A stretch of DNA of 64,000 nucleotides from Cognatishimia coralii (GTDB taxonomy: Bacteria > Pseudomonadota > Alphaproteobacteria > Rhodobacterales > Rhodobacteraceae). The stretch's first letter is position 1; each line of letters starts with the position of its first letter. Below, piece after piece: positions 25,710 through 34,112 of the stretch. The position numbers and the translations under genes were made by a program. Below the pieces are notes generated by a model. It saw only the letters and a program-made list of their open reading frames with translations. It ran no database searches and was not told the DNA's origin. The DNA lies in the NCBI RefSeq assembly GCF_037478305.1, contig NZ_JBBGAZ010000013.1:1-64000 (forward strand), written 5' to 3'.

Positions 25710-26288
25710 ATGCACCGGTTACTGATGGGCTTGATCATTGTGCTTGGTTTTGGAGCGTTTGGCACAAAACCTGCGCGTGCTTACGACATGGATTGTGCAA
25801 TCATGCTGTGTATGGCCGGTGGGTTTCCATCGAGCGCGGTGTGCGCCGCCGCCTATGCGGAAATGATTCGACGCATAACCCCCTGGCCGGTGAGGCCACC
25901 CTTCGGGATCTGCACCTTCGCTGCCGTGCCAGTAGAGCTTGGAGGACCGGGCGGGGAAGGGGAGTTGGACATATCCATCCCGGAATACGCATGGCTGAGA
26001 AAAACGCGGGTTCTCTGGTTTTACGGAAGGTCCTATGAGCCACGAGACGATCCTCGCCAGTGGGATTGGTATGTACGCTCCTGCGATCATGAGAACCGGA
26101 ACTGTCGATATCATGTCCGCGTCTACGGATCACATTCGCCTTGGCCCGCGAACTTTGTCAGCGAAAATGGCCAGTCAATATCGTTTCCCGGCGGTGGAGG
26201 TCGCTTCAACTTCTTCCACCGAGCTGTGATGGTCGAATTCGGCGACTACGAAGGCAACATGGATCACTCGGAGTGGTATCGATATTAG
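25710..26288 (+). CDS. Secreted cysteine-rich protein, TrbM-like, transfer-associated
   Basis: 192 residues from ATG 25710, preceded by GGAG; ATG 25686 is also in frame. Signal peptide to about residue 24 (TKPARA). The next part, YDMDCAIMLCMAGGFPSSAVC…IC, has Cys spacing like the N-terminus of TrbM-type conjugation proteins (DC..LLC...G....C). The C-terminal half is aromatic-rich (WLRKTRVLWFYG, RQWDWYVRSCDHENRNC) and unknown. It is divergent from the virB operon and shares a promoter motif with the mobilization operon. The TrbM link is tentative. Confidence 0.5.
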   Translation: MHRLLMGLIIVLGFGAFGTKPARAYDMDCAIMLCMAGGFPSSAVCAAAYAEMIRRITPWPVRPPFGICTFAAVPVELGGPGGEGELDISIPEYAWLRKTRVLWFYGRSYEPRDDPRQWDWYVRSCDHENRNCRYHVRVYGSHSPWPANFVSENGQSISFPGGGGRFNFFHRAVMVEFGDYEGNMDHSEWYRY

Positions 26289-26410
26289 GTCTCTTTTGCC
26301 GGTCTTGTAGTCCTGTCAAGCTGGCGGATTTCGATTTGGTCCTCGTCCACAGCTTCGGGATCGACAAACCACATCTTGCTTGTCTTGCCGGTATTCCACT
26401 GGAATTCGCG
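26285..26410 (-). pseudogene. Possible remnant of an unrecognised gene
   Basis: The minus frame from 26410 to TAA 26285-26287 is open for 41 codons and reads like protein (REFQWNTGKTSKMWFVDPEA…), with a natural composition and no usable start; a stop lies directly upstream at 26411-26413. It may be the end of a gene whose 5' part is lost. No family is recognised. Confidence 0.25.
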
Positions 26411-26554
26411 TCAGACCAGTTTTGACCCGGACGAAGTTTGCAAGAAGCCTTCGGCTATAGGTTGTGCAGCGAGGCGAGGAGGGGGCATTGGGGAAAACTC
26501 CCGTGAATGAATTAATGAACTATCTGAAGGTTGGATCGAACGCTATTGACAGGA

Positions 26555-26767
26555 TCAGCGTCGCGGGGCGACCAGCGCTGATGGGTCGACAGAGAGAGCT
26601 GCAGCAATCTTTTCCAACATGTCCAAAGATGCCGCGTATTTGGCGTTTTCGAGCTTGCCCATGTAGCCTCGATTCACACCCGCGCGCAGGGCGAGTTCTT
26701 CTTGGCTCAGCCCACGCGCGCGGCGTAAATCCTGGATGTTGAGGGCAACTCGGTCGCGTAGCTTCAT
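26555..26767 (-). CDS. XRE-family helix-turn-helix regulator
   Basis: 70 residues. Residues about 6-62 are a complete Cro/C1-type HTH (IQDLRRARGLSQEELALRAGVN…MGKLENAKYAASLDMLEKIAAAL). No other domain. Small XRE proteins of this kind are common repressors of mobile elements, so it may control the transfer region, or it may be a chromosomal gene at its border. Upstream AT-rich sequence (26800-26825) could hold its promoter. Confidence 0.8.
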   Translation of the reverse strand: MKLRDRVALNIQDLRRARGLSQEELALRAGVNRGYMGKLENAKYAASLDMLEKIAAALSVDPSALVAPRR

Positions 26768-26891
26768 GCCCAGAAAACGGACATGAAGAGCAGTATTTAA
26801 CCACGCGATATACTATACATTCTGGAGCGAAGGCAACTTTGATAAGAAATGCAAATTGGTGTTTGAATCGCTCTGTCAGTCCAATGTCTCC

Positions 26892-26930
26892 AAAAAAGCG
26901 GGTCGGCACAACATTTCGGCTGGCCGACCC
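26892..26930 (-). terminator. Rho-independent terminator of the etfB-etfA operon
   Basis: On the minus strand GGGTCGGC (26930-26923) pairs with GCCGACCC (26907-26900) and is followed by GC and six Ts (26897-26892). It begins 14 bases after the etfA stop. Confidence 0.8.
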
Positions 26931-26943
26931 AGTCAGGGAGGAT

Positions 26944-27870
26944 TCACAGTTTCTCGGTGAGTTCCGGTACAGCCTGGAACAGGTCGGCGACCAAACCGAA
27001 ATCGGCAACCTGGAAGATCGGAGCCTCTTCGTCTTTGTTGATCGCAACGATGACCTTCGAGTCCTTCATGCCAGCCAAGTGCTGGATGGCACCCGAGATG
27101 CCCACGGCGATATACAGTTCCGGGGCAACAACCTTGCCGGTCTGACCAACTTGCAGGTCGTTCGGGGCATAGCCCGAGTCAACAGCTGCGCGCGACGCAC
27201 CAACGGCGGCGCCCAGCTTGTCGGCCAGTTTCTCGATCAGGGCGAAGTCCTCTTCCGAGCCAACGCCACGGCCACCCGACACAACAACGCCAGCCGAGGT
27301 CAGCTCGGGGCGGTCGCTTTCGGCAACCTTGTCTTCAACCCATTCCGACAAGCCGGGGTTGTCAGCAGCGCCGATGGCCTCGACCCCAGCCGAACCGCCT
27401 TCGCCAGCGGCGTCGAAGGTCGACGTACGGAAGGTGATGACCTTCTTGGCGTCTTTCGATTTGACGGTCTGCATGGCGTTACCGGCATAGATCGGGCGCT
27501 CGAACGTGTCGCCATCGACTACGGCGGTCGCGTCCGAAATCACCATCACGTCCAGCAGAGCCGCAACGCGCGGCATGACGTTTTTGGCGTCGGTGGTGGC
27601 CGGGGCAACGATGTGCTCGTAATCGCCAGCCAGCGATACGATCAGGGCTGCGGTCGGCTCGGCCAGGCGGTGACCCAGCGATGCGTCTTCGGCAACCAGA
27701 ACCTTGGCCACGCCGTCGATCTTGGCGGCGGCTTCACCAGCGGCGGCGGCAGATGCGCCAGCGGCCAGAACGGTTACATCACCCAGCGCTTTCGCAGCGG
27801 TGACAGCCTTGGCGGTGGCGTCCAGCGCCAGTTCACCATTGGTAACTTCAGCAAGAAGAAGAACAGCCAT
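26944..27870 (-). CDS. etfA: Electron transfer flavoprotein, alpha subunit
   Basis: 308 residues, full length. The N-terminal domain begins MAVLLLAEVTNGELALD. The C-terminal FAD-binding region has SGGRGVG, GASRAAVDSGYAPNDLQVGQTGK and AVGISGAIQHLAGMKDS, the classic ETF-alpha signature. With EtfB it passes electrons from acyl-CoA dehydrogenases to ETF-ubiquinone oxidoreductase. It overlaps etfB by one base. Sequence is highly conserved, so this pair looks like the general ETF, unlike the divergent pair at 51.5-53.2 kb. It could serve the acyl-CoA dehydrogenase of the adjoining catabolic cluster. Confidence 0.93.
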   Translation of the reverse strand: MAVLLLAEVTNGELALDATAKAVTAAKALGDVTVLAAGASAAAAGEAAAKIDGVAKVLVAEDASLGHRLAEPTAALIVSLAGDYEHIVAPATTDAKNVMPRVAALLDVMVISDATAVVDGDTFERPIYAGNAMQTVKSKDAKKVITFRTSTFDAAGEGGSAGVEAIGAADNPGLSEWVEDKVAESDRPELTSAGVVVSGGRGVGSEEDFALIEKLADKLGAAVGASRAAVDSGYAPNDLQVGQTGKVVAPELYIAVGISGAIQHLAGMKDSKVIVAINKDEEAPIFQVADFGLVADLFQAVPELTEKL

Positions 27871-28628
27871 TATACAGCCCCCGCTTCCTTGAGTTTCGAC
27901 ACAAGCTCGTCCACCGAGCCAACGATGATGCCAGCGGCGCGTTCTGCCGGCTCCGAGGTCTTCACGATCTCGAGGCGCGGGGTCACGTCAACGCCGTAAT
28001 CCGCAGCGGTCTTTTCGTCCAGCGGCTTTTTCTTGGCTTTCATGATGTTCGGCAGCGACGCATAGCGCGGTTCGTTCAGGCGCAGGTCAACGGTGATGAT
28101 CGACGGCATCTTGACCTTGATGGTCTGCAGGCCGCCGTCGACTTCGCGGGTCACAACGGCGTTGTCGCCGTCAATGTCCAGTTCCGAGGCAAAGGTGCCT
28201 TGCGACCAGCCCAAGAGGGCCGACAGCATCTGACCGGTGGCGTTCATGTCGTTGTCGATGGCTTGCTTGCCCGCCAGAACCAGGCCGGGCTGCTCTTCTT
28301 CAACAACTTTCGCCAGGATTTTGGCCACGGCCAGCGGCTCGATGTCGTTGTGCACATCATCAGCAGCGTTGACCAGAATGGCGCGGTCTGCGCCCATGGC
28401 CAGAGCCGTGCGCAGGGTTTCCTGAGCCTGCTTCACACCGATCGACACGACGACGATCTCCTCCGCTTTGCCGGCTTCTTTGAGGCGGATCGCCTCTTCG
28501 ACAGCGATTTCGTCGAACGGGTTCATCGACATTTTCACGTTGGCGAGATCAACTCCGCTTCCGTCCGCTTTCACACGAATCTTCACGTTGTAGTCAATCA
28601 CGCGCTTTACAGGCACAAGTACCTTCAT
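27870..28628 (-). CDS. etfB: Electron transfer flavoprotein, beta subunit
   Basis: 252 residues. Begins MKVLVPVKRVIDYNVKIRVK and contains KMSMNPFDEIAVEEAIRLKE and the AMP-binding-type ALAMGADRAILV, with the conserved ETF-beta recognition-loop region LAGKQAIDNDMNATGQMLSALL near 125-145. Standard length. It lies upstream of etfA in one operon. Confidence 0.93.
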   Translation of the reverse strand: MKVLVPVKRVIDYNVKIRVKADGSGVDLANVKMSMNPFDEIAVEEAIRLKEAGKAEEIVVVSIGVKQAQETLRTALAMGADRAILVNAADDVHNDIEPLAVAKILAKVVEEEQPGLVLAGKQAIDNDMNATGQMLSALLGWSQGTFASELDIDGDNAVVTREVDGGLQTIKVKMPSIITVDLRLNEPRYASLPNIMKAKKKPLDEKTAADYGVDVTPRLEIVKTSEPAERAAGIIVGSVDELVSKLKEAGAV

Positions 28629-29052
28629 GGGCGTTGGGCTCCTCTTCCATTTTCATTTTCTATCCAGTTCGACGAATACGTTCTTTGCGTTGGTCCGGCT
28701 TCCCAATGAGGCGTCGATGGCTTGGCCCTTGGTGTGGAGTGAAATCTGGATGCAGGTTTCCATTGTCATTGTCCAAATTGTTGAGGATGAGGTCGCGCTT
28801 AACCAAATTCTATCCTGTAGAGGCTGCAATGAAATCGATGACGTCGATCTTGAGGCCGATGGTGTTGGGGTTGTAGGCCGTTGAGCTCTCAGTGTGTTCT
28901 CAGTTCTTGGTCATAAGAGCGGCACCAGCACTGCTGGTGCCGCGAGTTGATCGCCCGTGGGGAGGTGGGTGGGCGATCTCTGTTAGATAACATGTTTCAA
29001 ACCAACTTATTGTGGTTCCAAACGCTGACAAACCTGTCTTTTGATCTTTCGT
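28629..29052. other. 424-bp gap between etfB and the thiolase gene
   Basis: It should contain the etfBA promoter near its left end. A short open frame on the plus strand (28627-28884) has no protein-like features. The hairpin at 28919-28943 is the only structure seen. Confidence 0.5.
28919..28943 (-). terminator. Hairpin downstream of the thiolase gene
   Basis: GCGGCACCAG and CTGGTGCCGC form a 10-bp perfect stem around a 5-base loop, 110 bases after the thiolase stop on the minus strand. There is no T-run, so it is a weak or factor-dependent terminator at best. Confidence 0.4.
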
Positions 29053-30252
29053 TCAAATGCCCTCTAAAGCTATGGCTATGCCCTGACCCACACCGATGCA
29101 CATAGCCGACAATGCTCTTTCCCCGGCCTTAAGATCCAAGCTGGCAGTTCCTGTTATTCGCGCTCCTGACATGCCGAGCGGGTGGCCCAAAGCGATTGCG
29201 CCACCGTGTGGGTTGATGCGGGGGTCGTTATCTGCAATTCCGAGCGCGCGCAGCGTTGCCAAACTTTGAGAGGCGAATGCTTCGTTTAATTCGATTCTCG
29301 CGAAGTCGGCCTGGTTCAAACCCAAGCTATCCATGAGTTTGATCGACGCTGGCGCCGGGCCATAACCCATTATGCGTGGTGGCACGCCCGCAGTCGCTCC
29401 GCCGAGCACCTTCGCAATGGGCCTGAGGCCGTGCTGCTTTGCCGCTTTTTTGCTGGCGAGGATCAGCGCAGCTGCACCGTCGTTGACGCCAGAAGCATTG
29501 CCCGCTGTTACAGTTCCTCCTGCCTTTGCAATGGCACCCAGCTTCTGTAGTCCTTCAAATGTGGTTGAAGCTCTCGGGTGCTCATCGGTATTAACGACAA
29601 TCGGATCGCCTTTACGTTGAGGAATAGTTACTGGTACAATTTCTTTGGCGAGGCGACCATTGGCTTGCGCTTTTGCTGCCTTCTGCTGCGAGTAAAGCGC
29701 AAACTTGTCTTGATCCGCGCGATTGACGTTGAAGTCTTCCGCCACGTTCTCGGCGGTTTCGGGCATACTGTCGACGCCGTATTGGTCTTTCATAAGCTTG
29801 TTGACGAAACGCCACCCGATGGTTGTGTCATGCACCTCGTTTGCCCTTGTAAAGGCGGCAGGTGCCTTTGGAATCACGAACGGCGCGCGAGACATGCTTT
29901 CGACGCCGCCAGCAATTATCATTTCGGCTTCGCCAGATTTGATTGCTCGCGCCGCAGTGATCACCGCATCCATACCTGATCCGCATAGACGATTCATCGT
30001 TGTTCCAGGAACGGTTTCCGGGAATCCCGCCAACAAAAGCGACATGCGCGCCACGTTGCGATTGTCTTCGCCGGCCTGATTGGCGCAACCGTAGATCACC
30101 TCGTCGATGGCCCCTAAATCAAGGTAAGAGTTACGATTGGCCAGCGCCTTAAGCGGAATTGCGCCCAAGTCATCTGCCCGCACAGACGAAAGAGTACCAC
30201 CATACCGGCCAATTGGTGTGCGGATGTAATCGCAAATGAAAGCATCAGTCAT
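29053..30252 (-). CDS. pcaF: 3-oxoadipyl-CoA thiolase-type acetyl-CoA C-acyltransferase
   Basis: 399 residues, a complete thiolase. Catalytic Cys90 lies in NRLCGSGM, the His in GGAIALGHPLGMSGAR, and the second Cys in CIGVGQGIA. The start DAFICDYIRTPIGRYGG…LSSVRADDLGA is, from memory, typical of 3-oxoadipyl-CoA thiolases (PcaF/PaaJ), which split 3-oxoadipyl-CoA into succinyl-CoA and acetyl-CoA. That is the last step required for adipate produced by the neighbouring cyclohexanone-type pathway. Substrate choice is inferred from family resemblance and context. Confidence 0.85.
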   Translation of the reverse strand: MTDAFICDYIRTPIGRYGGTLSSVRADDLGAIPLKALANRNSYLDLGAIDEVIYGCANQAGEDNRNVARMSLLLAGFPETVPGTTMNRLCGSGMDAVITAARAIKSGEAEMIIAGGVESMSRAPFVIPKAPAAFTRANEVHDTTIGWRFVNKLMKDQYGVDSMPETAENVAEDFNVNRADQDKFALYSQQKAAKAQANGRLAKEIVPVTIPQRKGDPIVVNTDEHPRASTTFEGLQKLGAIAKAGGTVTAGNASGVNDGAAALILASKKAAKQHGLRPIAKVLGGATAGVPPRIMGYGPAPASIKLMDSLGLNQADFARIELNEAFASQSLATLRALGIADNDPRINPHGGAIALGHPLGMSGARITGTASLDLKAGERALSAMCIGVGQGIAIALEGI

Positions 30253-30350
30253 TTGTGGACTTCCTGATCTACCTTGAAACTAGCTGAAAGCACCTGCGGT
30301 GTGGTTCATTGAAATTCTTCGACTTCTTTTTTCGCAGGGTTGCACAAGTG

Positions 30351-30378
30351 CCCCCGCAAGGACCAAGCCTTGCGGGGG
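30351..30378 (-). terminator. Hairpin after the SDR dehydrogenase gene
   Basis: CCCCCGCAAGG (30351-30361) pairs with CCTTGCGGGGG (30368-30378) with a 6-base loop, 16 bases downstream of the SDR stop on the minus strand. An 11-bp GC-rich stem; no clear T-run. Confidence 0.5.
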
Positions 30379-30393
30379 GAAGCAACAGTGATT

Positions 30394-31149
30394 TCAATTC
30401 GCTGTGTATCCGCCATCGACGACAATTTCTGCGCCGTGAACGAAGGATGAGTCATCAGACGCCAGGAACAACACGGCGTTAGAAACCTCTTCCGGCTTGC
30501 TTGGACGTTTCAGTAGGGTTGCACCAAGAATAGCTTCACGCGTTGCTTCGTCGCTGTGCAGCAAATCCTTGGTCATCGGGGTGTCGATAACGCCGGGGTG
30601 GATAGAGTTCACACGAATCCCACTGTCTGCCAGATCGACGGCACAGGATTTAGTCAGTAACCGAACCGCGCCTTTTGAGCCAATGTAGGCTCCTGCGGAT
30701 GCGGCGCCGACAATGCCATAAATTGATGAAATGTTGATAATCGAAGCGTTTCCAGATTTTTTCATCAACGGCACAGCGGCGCGAATGCCCAGATATACAC
30801 CGCGAACATTAACGTCGAAAGTCATGTCAAACTCTTCAGGTGTAGTCTCGTGAAGAGGCTTCAGAATGAGAATGCCTGCGTTGTTCACTAGAATATCCAA
30901 ACGACCTGTTTTGGATTGTACCGCGGAAATGACTTTGGCCCACTCGGTTTCCTGGGTTACATCATGTTGGATAAATTCGGCTTGGCCACCGGACGCTACA
31001 ATATTCTTAACTACGGTTTCACCCGCTTCCGCATCGCGGTCAGTTACAAAGACCTGTGCGCCTTCGCGAGCTAGCAATTCGCTGTGGGCTTTGCCCATGC
31101 CCATCGCACCACCTGTTACCAGGGCAATTTTACCTGAAATACGTCCCAT
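30394..31149 (-). CDS. SDR-family alcohol dehydrogenase (cyclohexanol dehydrogenase-like)
   Basis: 251 residues, a classical short-chain dehydrogenase. The NAD-binding TGGAMGMG is at 12-19, NNAG at 89-92, catalytic Ser near 141, Tyr155 and Lys159 (AYIGSK). Asp at the end of the second strand (VTDRD) suggests NAD+ rather than NADP+. It lies just downstream of the Baeyer-Villiger monooxygenase, as ChnA-like enzymes often do, and would oxidise cyclohexanol to cyclohexanone. Other secondary alcohols are possible. Confidence 0.8.
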   Translation of the reverse strand: MGRISGKIALVTGGAMGMGKAHSELLAREGAQVFVTDRDAEAGETVVKNIVASGGQAEFIQHDVTQETEWAKVISAVQSKTGRLDILVNNAGILILKPLHETTPEEFDMTFDVNVRGVYLGIRAAVPLMKKSGNASIINISSIYGIVGAASAGAYIGSKGAVRLLTKSCAVDLADSGIRVNSIHPGVIDTPMTKDLLHSDEATREAILGATLLKRPSKPEEVSNAVLFLASDDSSFVHGAEIVVDGGYTAN

Positions 31150-31182
31150 TCTCTTTCTCCCTTTATTGATTGCTAATCAGCG

Positions 31183-31213
31183 ATTGCCGGGGCATCTAAG
31201 AAGCCCCGGCAAT
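31183..31213. repeat. Intergenic 11-bp stem-loop between BVMO and SDR genes
   Basis: ATTGCCGGGGC (31183-31193) pairs perfectly with GCCCCGGCAAT (31203-31213) around 9 bases. It lies right after the BVMO stop. With no T-run on either side it may stabilise mRNA ends or lower expression of the downstream dehydrogenase. Confidence 0.5.
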
Positions 31214-31217
31214 TTAC

Positions 31218-32855
31218 TTATGCTTCGGCGGTTTCTCGGTCGCGGATCAGAGACGGATAGCCATCGTCCTTTACCGCACTGATGGCCGTGCGATAGTTCC
31301 CGATTCCAGCCATATAGAACATGACCGCGTTCTTTTTGCCGGGGATGTTCGCGCCGAAAATCCAGCTTTCTGCCTTAGGGAAGAGGGTCATATCAGCGAT
31401 TTCTCGACACGTGCCAACCCAGGCATCCCGCGCTTCCACGGTTGGCTCGACACTCTTGACGCCCGATTCTTCCATCGTGCTGATCGTCTCAGAGATCCAT
31501 TCGACTTGGGTTTCAATACTTGGAGGCAAATTTGTGAATGGGCCATTTGGGCCAAGGATCATGAAGAAGTTCGGGAAATCGACTTCCATCATGCCAAGAT
31601 AACCCAGGGGACCTTCCTTCCATGTGTCGCGCATGGTCACACCGCCGCGGCCTCGGAGATCCATTTTCACGTAGTTGCCGTCAACAGCGTCAAAACCGGT
31701 GGCGAAGATTACGACGTCAAGTTCATGCTCCTCTCCGCTCTCCAAACGAATGCCGTTCGTAGTGAATTCTGCAATCGGATCGGACTTCACATCTGCAAGT
31801 GTCACATTGTCCCGGTTGTAGACGTCGAAATAGTCGTTTCCGCAGAGCGGACGTTTGGCATAGAGGTCATTTGGGATTAGCTTTTCAGCAATCTGAGGAT
31901 CTTTAACGATCTTGCGGATCTTGCCTTTGATGAAGTCGGCGGCTGCGTCGTTGGCAACCTGACTCGTTGCAATGTCGCAGAAGGTCCCGAACATGAAGTA
32001 AAAGCCGCCACCGCGCTGCCATGCAGCTTCAAACACGCGCTCACGCTCTTCCTGAGTCGCCGTTTCCGCTGGGATAGTGCTTTCTTCGAAGCCAAATGCC
32101 ACGGCTGAGTTCTTTACTTGATCCCAGATTTGGTCATAGTTTGCCTTTTGCTCGGAAATAGTTGCTTCGTCTTGGGGCGTGTTGCCGATAGGGACTACAT
32201 ATTGAGCAGAGCGTTGGAAAACCGTCAGGTGTTTCGCAACGGGGGCCGTCGCAGTGATGACCTGAACGCCAGTCGAACCAGTGCCGATGATACCAACACG
32301 TTTGTTCGACAAATCCACATCTTCCGGCCAGGCGCCTGTGTGCAAAATGCGACCCTTGAAGTCGTCAACGCCCTTGAAACTTGGCGTGTTTGTTGCAGAC
32401 AGCAGACCGAGGCCGGTCACCAGATATTTCGCGGTGACTGTCTGCCCGGAGTCCGTCACGACGCTCCACAATCCCGTCTCTTCATTGTAGTGTGCACCGT
32501 CAACTTTTGTATTGAACTTGTAGCTGCGCCGCAGATCAAGATGGTCCGCCACTTCGTTCATGTAGTCCAGGATTTCGGGTTGCGTCAGGTAGCGTGTTTT
32601 CCAGTGCCCACGCTTCAGAAGTTCTTTGTCAAAGGAATATCGGTAAACGTAGCTTTCCGTGTCTGACAGAGCGCCGGGATAGCGATTGTACCACCACGTA
32701 CCACCAACATCACTTGCACTGTCAAAGCCCTGTACGTTCATTCCTTGCTCGTTGCGCAACTTGTGGACGGCGTATAGCCCACCGAAACCTGCACCAATTA
32801 CAACCGCATCGTAGTCGGCGCCTGTTGTTTTGGTAATCTCTGTCTGTACGTTCAT
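31218..32855 (-). CDS. chnB: Baeyer-Villiger monooxygenase, cyclohexanone monooxygenase type
   Basis: 545 residues. First dinucleotide-binding motif GAGFGG at 21-26, BVMO fingerprint FKGRILHTGAWP at 166-177, second motif GTGSTG at 191-196, and a late GPNGPFTNLPPSIE and SWIFGANIPGKKN. These stretches and the length agree closely with my recollection of the Acinetobacter cyclohexanone monooxygenase, so this is a type I flavin-dependent BVMO using NADPH and O2 to turn cyclohexanone into epsilon-caprolactone. The lactone hydrolase gene lies directly upstream and the alcohol dehydrogenase downstream, giving a three-step cassette. Related enzymes also accept cyclopentanone and substituted ketones. 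Confidence 0.88.
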   Translation of the reverse strand: MNVQTEITKTTGADYDAVVIGAGFGGLYAVHKLRNEQGMNVQGFDSASDVGGTWWYNRYPGALSDTESYVYRYSFDKELLKRGHWKTRYLTQPEILDYMNEVADHLDLRRSYKFNTKVDGAHYNEETGLWSVVTDSGQTVTAKYLVTGLGLLSATNTPSFKGVDDFKGRILHTGAWPEDVDLSNKRVGIIGTGSTGVQVITATAPVAKHLTVFQRSAQYVVPIGNTPQDEATISEQKANYDQIWDQVKNSAVAFGFEESTIPAETATQEERERVFEAAWQRGGGFYFMFGTFCDIATSQVANDAAADFIKGKIRKIVKDPQIAEKLIPNDLYAKRPLCGNDYFDVYNRDNVTLADVKSDPIAEFTTNGIRLESGEEHELDVVIFATGFDAVDGNYVKMDLRGRGGVTMRDTWKEGPLGYLGMMEVDFPNFFMILGPNGPFTNLPPSIETQVEWISETISTMEESGVKSVEPTVEARDAWVGTCREIADMTLFPKAESWIFGANIPGKKNAVMFYMAGIGNYRTAISAVKDDGYPSLIRDRETAEA

Positions 32856-32967
32856 TTCACTCCTCCCAGAGCATGACCTCTCGATCTCGCGCTATGCGAG
32901 TGACAAGTCGGTTGATGATTGTTTTTGGAAACTGGCCCGCGCTGCATATCAGGCGGGCCAAAAATGG

Positions 32968-33870
32968 TCAGAGGCCCTTGTACCAGGCCGCGATCCGACC
33001 AAGTTCCTCTGTCGCTTCTGGTGCGCGTCCCGACAGGGCGGGGAAAACGTGCTGCATACCGTCAACAACAGAGAGCGTCGCATTAACACCCTGTTCTTTT
33101 GCCTTTTTGTAAAGGCGCTCAGAGTCGCTGAGCAAAGTTTCTGCGCCGCCAGCATTGATATAGAGTGGTGGGTAGCCCGAGAAATCATTCTCCAACGGGT
33201 TGGCGAGTGGGTTCAACGGGTTTGTCTCTTCTCCCAGGAACATGCCCGCCATTGCTTCAAGGATTGGCTTTCCAACCAGGGCGTCGGTTTCGGCGTTAGT
33301 TTCCAGTGATGGGCCACGCATCGCCATGTCGAGCCAAGGCGAGTACGCGATAACACCCCCAGGCAGCGGCAGGCCAAGTTCACGCATCTTGAGTACGCTT
33401 GCGACGGCAAGATTGCCACCCGCACTGTCACCTGCCGTCAGAATCTTTGCTGGTTCATAGCCTTGCTCCAAAAGTGCCTTGTACGCTGCGACTGCGTCTT
33501 CAAGCTGAGCCGGGAACGGATGTTCAGGCGCTCGGCGATAATGCAAGATCACGGAAATTACGCCCAGTTCCTTGGCAAGGTGACCTGCCATTTTTCTGTG
33601 GCTGTCCGCAGATCCTACGGCAAAGCCGCCACCATGCGTATAAACGATCACGCGAGATTTATCAGCGCCTTCAGGTAGCGCCCAAATAGCTTCGACCCCT
33701 CCCACATGGTCGCTTTTGTAGCTTACATTTTCGGGCTCAAGCGCGGGCTGACCCCATTCGTCGAACATGCTGCGCAGATTTGCGATCGTCAGGTCTGGGT
33801 TCTCGACCATCTGGTCTGTCCAGTTCTGATAAAGCGCTCGGAGCGTGTCTGCTTCTTTGCTGACTTGCAT
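32968..33870 (-). CDS. chnC: HSL-family alpha/beta hydrolase (caprolactone hydrolase-like)
   Basis: 300 residues. The oxyanion motif HGGGF is at 79-83, nucleophile Ser149 in GDSAGG, acid in the TDALVG/ AETLLSDSE region and the catalytic His in GMQHVFP. This is the hormone-sensitive-lipase family, to which the 6-hexanolactone hydrolase ChnC belongs. Its place before the BVMO suggests opening of the lactone to 6-hydroxyhexanoate. No signal peptide, so cytoplasmic. Symbol assigned mainly by context. Confidence 0.75.
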   Translation of the reverse strand: MQVSKEADTLRALYQNWTDQMVENPDLTIANLRSMFDEWGQPALEPENVSYKSDHVGGVEAIWALPEGADKSRVIVYTHGGGFAVGSADSHRKMAGHLAKELGVISVILHYRRAPEHPFPAQLEDAVAAYKALLEQGYEPAKILTAGDSAGGNLAVASVLKMRELGLPLPGGVIAYSPWLDMAMRGPSLETNAETDALVGKPILEAMAGMFLGEETNPLNPLANPLENDFSGYPPLYINAGGAETLLSDSERLYKKAKEQGVNATLSVVDGMQHVFPALSGRAPEATEELGRIAAWYKGL

Positions 33871-34041
33871 TGTCTTCCTCCCAGTTTACTCATGCGGCTC
33901 AGACGCCGCCTGTTGTCTTTCAAGTCCAACCTGGCTGCACGAACAGCTGAGATTGCCTCGAGTTTCTGAGTAAACGGGCAGGAGTCTTATGTATTGAACA
34001 GTCGTGCTTTGGGTATTGTCATTTCTTGCTCAGTCGATGCA

Positions 34042-34086
34042 AAGGCAGGCAAACACAGTGTGATAACGGGCTAAATTGCCTGCCTT
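34042..34086 (-). terminator. Long inverted repeat after the FadB-like gene
   Basis: AAGGCAGGCAA (34042-34052) pairs with TTGCCTGCCTT (34076-34086), loop 23 bases, 27 bases beyond the FadB-like stop. The rest of the gap to 33871 should hold the promoter of the hydrolase-BVMO-SDR genes; no clear sigma-70 boxes were seen. Confidence 0.4.
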
Positions 34087-34112
34087 CAGTTTTGATGAGA
34101 AGTGTTTATGAG

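Noticed and set aside
9812..26770. Complete integrative conjugative element or plasmid backbone
   Set aside because: No integrase with attachment sites, replication or partition genes were seen next to the conjugation module, so its borders cannot be set from this window.
26839..27999. Long plus-strand open frame opposite etfA
   Set aside because: It is the complement of a strongly conserved ETF alpha gene in high-GC DNA; composition is unnatural.
28627..28884. Plus-strand open frame upstream of etfB
   Set aside because: No ribosome-binding site or protein-like features; it covers the region expected to hold the etfB promoter.
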